From contig NZ_JACSET010000001.1 of assembly GCF_014334325.1 (NCBI RefSeq), positions 1 through 64,000 on the forward strand: a stretch of 64,000 bases of DNA, written 5' to 3'. Numbering within the stretch: position 1 is the first letter of the stretch; every line of letters starts with the position of its first letter. Source of the stretch: Treponema sp. Marseille-Q4130. Its GTDB lineage: Bacteria > Spirochaetota > Spirochaetia > Treponematales > Treponemataceae. This document shows positions 62,001 to 64,000 of the stretch, one piece after another. The translations under genes were made by a program, and so were the position numbers. The notes under the pieces are model-generated. The model saw only the letters and a list, made by a program, of their open reading frames with translations. It did no database searches and was not told the DNA's origin.

Positions 62001-64000
62001 ATAGATGCCGCCGCCGTATTTTGCCTGATTGCCTTCTTGAGAACCCGTTCCGCCGATCGAACCGCGCGTTAAACGGAGCGTACCTTGCGTATACACGGCT
62101 CCGCCGTTTCCGAGAGAGGACACACAGTCTATAATACGGCAATCGGTAAGGGATGCGACTGCACCGGGTTGGATATACATACCGCCGCCGCTGGGTCCGC
62201 TGGTGCGCCTGCCGCCTTGGAGCGTAAGGTTTTCAAGCGTAAGCGTACCGGACTTCACGTGGAAGATGCGGTGCTCCTGTTTACCGCCGACGATTTTATT
62301 TGCGTTTATAACGGCAGAACTTGCGTCTTCAGCTTTTTTTATCGTGAGGTCTTTGGTAATTTCAATTTCGTCCCAGTTGGCATCGTCGCCTGCTGCGCCT
62401 TCCTTTGTCGCTTTGATTTCGCCCTTTATCGTGACGGTTTCGCCTGCTTGAGCATCGGAGACAGCATCTTTAAGCGCCTTCCACGCTTTGGGCTTTGTGC
62501 CGTCTACTACACGCACCAGCTTGCCTTGTTTATCAACTTCCCAATACAGTGTCTTGCTGCCGTCTTTTTTCGGCGTTACGGTAAATCGGTTCGTATCGGA
62601 GACAGTGAGCGCATAGCCGTCGCCTTTCACGACCGCTCTTCCGGCGATATACCGACTCGGCGTAATGCTCGCAACCGGAGCCGTACCGGTAAGAGAGTTC
62701 TTAAGCGTAATATACTTATCCGGCATCAAATAGACGTCGTTTTTGCCGGCATCGGTGAGGGTTGAAGGAACAACGATGGCATCTTCAGCCATAACAAAGG
62801 TTCCGGCCACATATACGCCGCCGCCGTTACTTCCGGCGTCAGTAACAAAATTATCGTCGCTCCCACCCCCCAGAATCGTTCCATCTTTAAGGGTACAGCT
62901 GCCGCCTGCAACGTAGATGCCGCCGCCGGCTGTCACCGCAGTGTTTCTTTTGATTTCCGTATGCTCCGTAGTAAGCGTACCCAGCATCTGATAAATACCG
63001 CCGCCCCACGTTCCGCTATTGTCTAATATATCGACTTTTACGCCGGAGCTTCCTTTTATCTCCAATGTACCAAAACTACATATACCGCCGCCGCTTACAG
63101 AACTGTTAGTTGTAATTTTTGTCATGTCGCTTATCTTACAAACTCCAAGAGTTCCGATATGTAAGCCGCCGCCCATACTAGTACTGCCATTTAACCAGAT
63201 AGAAGTCGGTATTGCGTTCTCCGGACCGATGGTACATTCTCCCTTCATAATACATATACCTCCACCGAGCTGAGCAGCTTTGTTATAACTTATATCCGTA
63301 CCCAAAATCGTACATAGTGCAGAGTCGGCCGTATTGCTGTATATTGCCCCACCGCTTGACGTAGCTTCGTTCGGCTTACCGCTAGCGCCTATATGACAAA
63401 GGGACAAACGGAGCGAGCCTTCGTTACAGATTGCGCCGCCGTTTAGCGCTTTACAGCCGTAGATGCGCGTATTGCGTATATCCCCAGCTGATCCCGTTTT
63501 AATAAGGATTGCCCCTCCGTAGTCGGAGCCTGCATTGCCGCCTTTAAGCGTCAGGTTTTCAAGCGTAAGTTCTCCGCCGTCCTCTACTGTAAAGATTCGG
63601 TGAGGCGTTGCAGGCGCATCGGCAGGCGGAGCGCCCGTATGGTTGCTGTTTGCGTCGAGTTCAGGATTTGTGCCGTCGCCTCTTACGGTAATCTTTTTTG
63701 TTACGGTAATTTCACCGCTGTTTCCGGAAGCGTTTGTCGCTTTTATCGTACCTCTTATAATGAATTCGTCGCCGTCTTCCACGATCGCCGCCTCAATCGC
63801 CTCTTTCAGAGTCTTCCATGCGTTAGGATCGGTTCCGTCGACTGTTATCGGAACATTAGCTTTTAGTACAAGAGTATTATTGCTGTTATATCTGAGTTTC
63901 CACAGAACCGTCGAAGGCGGCGATATGATAGTTTGGCCTGTTATTTTAAACCTTTCCGAGTACCCGCTGAGACTTACGCCGGAAGCGGCGTTTACGGCTG
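59025..64000 (-). CDS. Giant beta-helix repeat protein, incomplete at the window edge
   Basis: At least 1,657 codons are present; the start lies beyond 64000 and the frame is open to the edge. The protein is built of right-handed beta-helix turns with Pmp-like words (GGAI, GGGIYV, NNTANNNGGG, GTLTLEN). It contains modules of about 350-700 residues, each opened by a linker such as WKTLKNAIEASTLEDGDEFVIQ and closed by HDVYLAKH or NDVYLKEN strands. The C-terminus (TVTPKGTQTWSVDSDGTLKTP, split here: TWSVDSDGTLKTP is last) has no visible autotransporter barrel. Likely a secreted or surface adhesin-like protein; function unknown. Confidence 0.85.
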   Translation of the reverse strand, partial: AVNAASGVSLSGYSERFKITGQTIISPPSTVLWKLRYNSNNTLVLKANVPITVDGTDPNAWKTLKEAIEAAIVEDGDEFIIRGTIKATNASGNSGEITVTKKITVRGDGTNPELDANSNHTGAPPADAPATPHRIFTVEDGGELTLENLTLKGGNAGSDYGGAILIKTGSAGDIRNTRIYGCKALNGGAICNEGSLRLSLCHIGASGKPNEATSSGGAIYSNTADSALCTILGTDISYNKAAQLGGGICIMKGECTIGPENAIPTSIWLNGSTSMGGGLHIGTLGVCKISDMTKITTNSSVSGGGICSFGTLEIKGSSGVKVDILDNSGTWGGGIYQMLGTLTTEHTEIKRNTAVTAGGGIYVAGGSCTLKDGTILGGGSDDNFVTDAGSNGGGVYVAGTFVMAEDAIVVPSTLTDAGKNDVYLMPDKYITLKNSLTGTAPVASITPSRYIAGRAVVKGDGYALTVSDTNRFTVTPKKDGSKTLYWEVDKQGKLVRVVDGTKPKAWKALKDAVSDAQAGETVTIKGEIKATKEGAAGDDANWDEIEITKDLTIKKAEDASSAVINANKIVGGKQEHRIFHVKSGTLTLENLTLQGGRRTSGPSGGGMYIQPGAVASLTDCRIIDCVSSLGNGGAVYTQGTLRLTRGSIGGTGSQEGNQAKYGGGIYVEHNGSCTITETKILENYADGGTSSSSEGKGGGIYVAQGGTCSLYDVDTMKNNTVKDGSPNKGKGAGIYVESGGICNIAGSTKIDEGNEFQTHDVYLAKHASDQSKNAKLTVTAPLTGTHTVAKITPEDYTAGVTAVNAALGVSLSGYADRFKITKQTIISPPSTVPWKLRYNSNNTLVLKSATTVIPSTATWKTLKNAIEASTLEDGDEFVIQSTITAIAMTDHHGAISVTKKITVKGEGASSILDANSSGSNHPLTPHRIFTVEDGGELTLEDITLTGGKAAGTTDDKKCGGAIFVKAGCKAKLTNCIIKNCVADKFGGGICSEGELTLDGGTIGGSAADGNKAMQGGGICIQKNGRFTLKTATISENKADYGGAVVVRQTGSVSMESGFLTTNTVDYLGGGVHVDNSASFTMTGGKIKTNNANGGGGGVYVHSGTFTLSGSASIESNTAAGKNGGGIYVDSTGKLEIKGGSIKSNKATKTSGGTGMGGGVYVYGDYTHKGKLDMSGGSIEGNGAGENSGSYEGSGGGVYINGGTFTTTGGEIKTNNAKNGGGVYAEGGAGITLTNTKINSCVAALNGGAIFVSGSTVNITNCTLTGNTATDSSGAGGAIFAQKDGSTPSTVTISGGTIGGTGTDANKVTGSWGFGGGIYINDDCSLTLNEYTDGGGKHGVRIIGNEAARGGGVRANNSTVTMTGCTVSGNTATDSTNLGGGGGVYTHRGTLTMTRCTFTDNTANNNGGGMIIEGGTADMTNCTLTGNQAKNGGAIFVQKDDTAAASITIMGGTIGGTGTNSNKATGTGANEGNGGGIYVGGNCTVTLKNNDQNEGCIVKGNTANSGFGGGFGGGVYVDMNSRFTMHGGTIKNNTSNVGKGVYVAASSGGMGNQDGYFIMGGKACVGDWGSDGTLKDGNDVYLKENDDSGAPASIKIDSGNPITESKVACITPESYGLDVTVVRMTDGSSVGAYTNKFTVTPKGTQTWSVDSDGTLKTP

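Noticed and set aside
59343-63866. Many plus-strand Pro-rich ORFs opposite the beta-helix gene
   Set aside because: They arise as the complement of Gly-rich repeat codons (GGC/GCC), have no ribosome sites and no independent family features.

Overview
The window looks like chromosomal DNA of a Treponema-like spirochaete, possibly one of the mid-GC oral species. That assignment is inference. It rests on the Bmp-type nucleoside ABC transporter genes, many lipoproteins with short lipoboxes, several large spirochaete-style proteins of unknown function, and the general gene style. Most of it is ordinary housekeeping DNA, densely packed on both strands, interspersed with decayed genes and small repeats.

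Layout. 0-2.6 kb: a poly-C tract, an Ig-like lipoprotein and a collapsed rex gene. 2.6-7.2 kb: dGTPase, then a binding protein and a fused permease of an iron-type ABC importer with no ATPase gene beside them. 7.2-13 kb: an orphan brnA antitoxin, an ACT protein, arginase, a PyrK-PyrD fusion, a Nif3-like protein and a membrane hydrolase. 13-19 kb: DUF2804, a large unknown protein, CreD and MATE. 19-21.5 kb: a GumN-like lipoprotein, SRP RNA, four serine tRNAs covering all serine codons, one tRNA-Arg, and a 159-bp tandem array between two of the tRNA genes. 21.6-29.4 kb: an unknown protein, a frameshifted diguanylate cyclase, rsmG, a secreted protein, an HExxH protein, an HD protein and rsmE. 29.4-33.3 kb: a run of four palindromes and a Bmp-type ABC operon without its binding protein. 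33.4-40.8 kb: uppP, NAD(P)HX repair enzyme, phosphodiesterase, lipoprotein, DUF308 and thyX, with DJ-1 and methyltransferase fragments. 40.9-48.5 kb: a TetR/DUF2271 operon with an operator, Rpn transposase-like relics, a methyltransferase diverging from parA-parB, and a DUF4139 protein. 48.6-51.3 kb: an AT-rich island (unknown protein and HNH nuclease) facing a WYL regulator. 51.4-58 kb: mazG, two chemoreceptors and YitT. 58-64 kb: a four-helix-bundle gene between two almost identical 86-bp direct repeats, then a giant beta-helix repeat protein that runs off the window.

Themes. Nucleotide metabolism is well represented (dGTPase, PyrK-PyrD, ThyX, MazG, nucleoside-type transporter). About fourteen genes have a -10 box that ends only 6-9 nt before the start codon and no Shine-Dalgarno sequence, which points to a large class of leaderless mRNAs. 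Gene decay is frequent and can be read directly: rex, brnT, a diguanylate cyclase, DJ-1 and methyltransferase pieces, and Rpn pieces. Several conserved enzymes carry polar low-complexity insertions. All calls come from reading the sequence; no database search was run.
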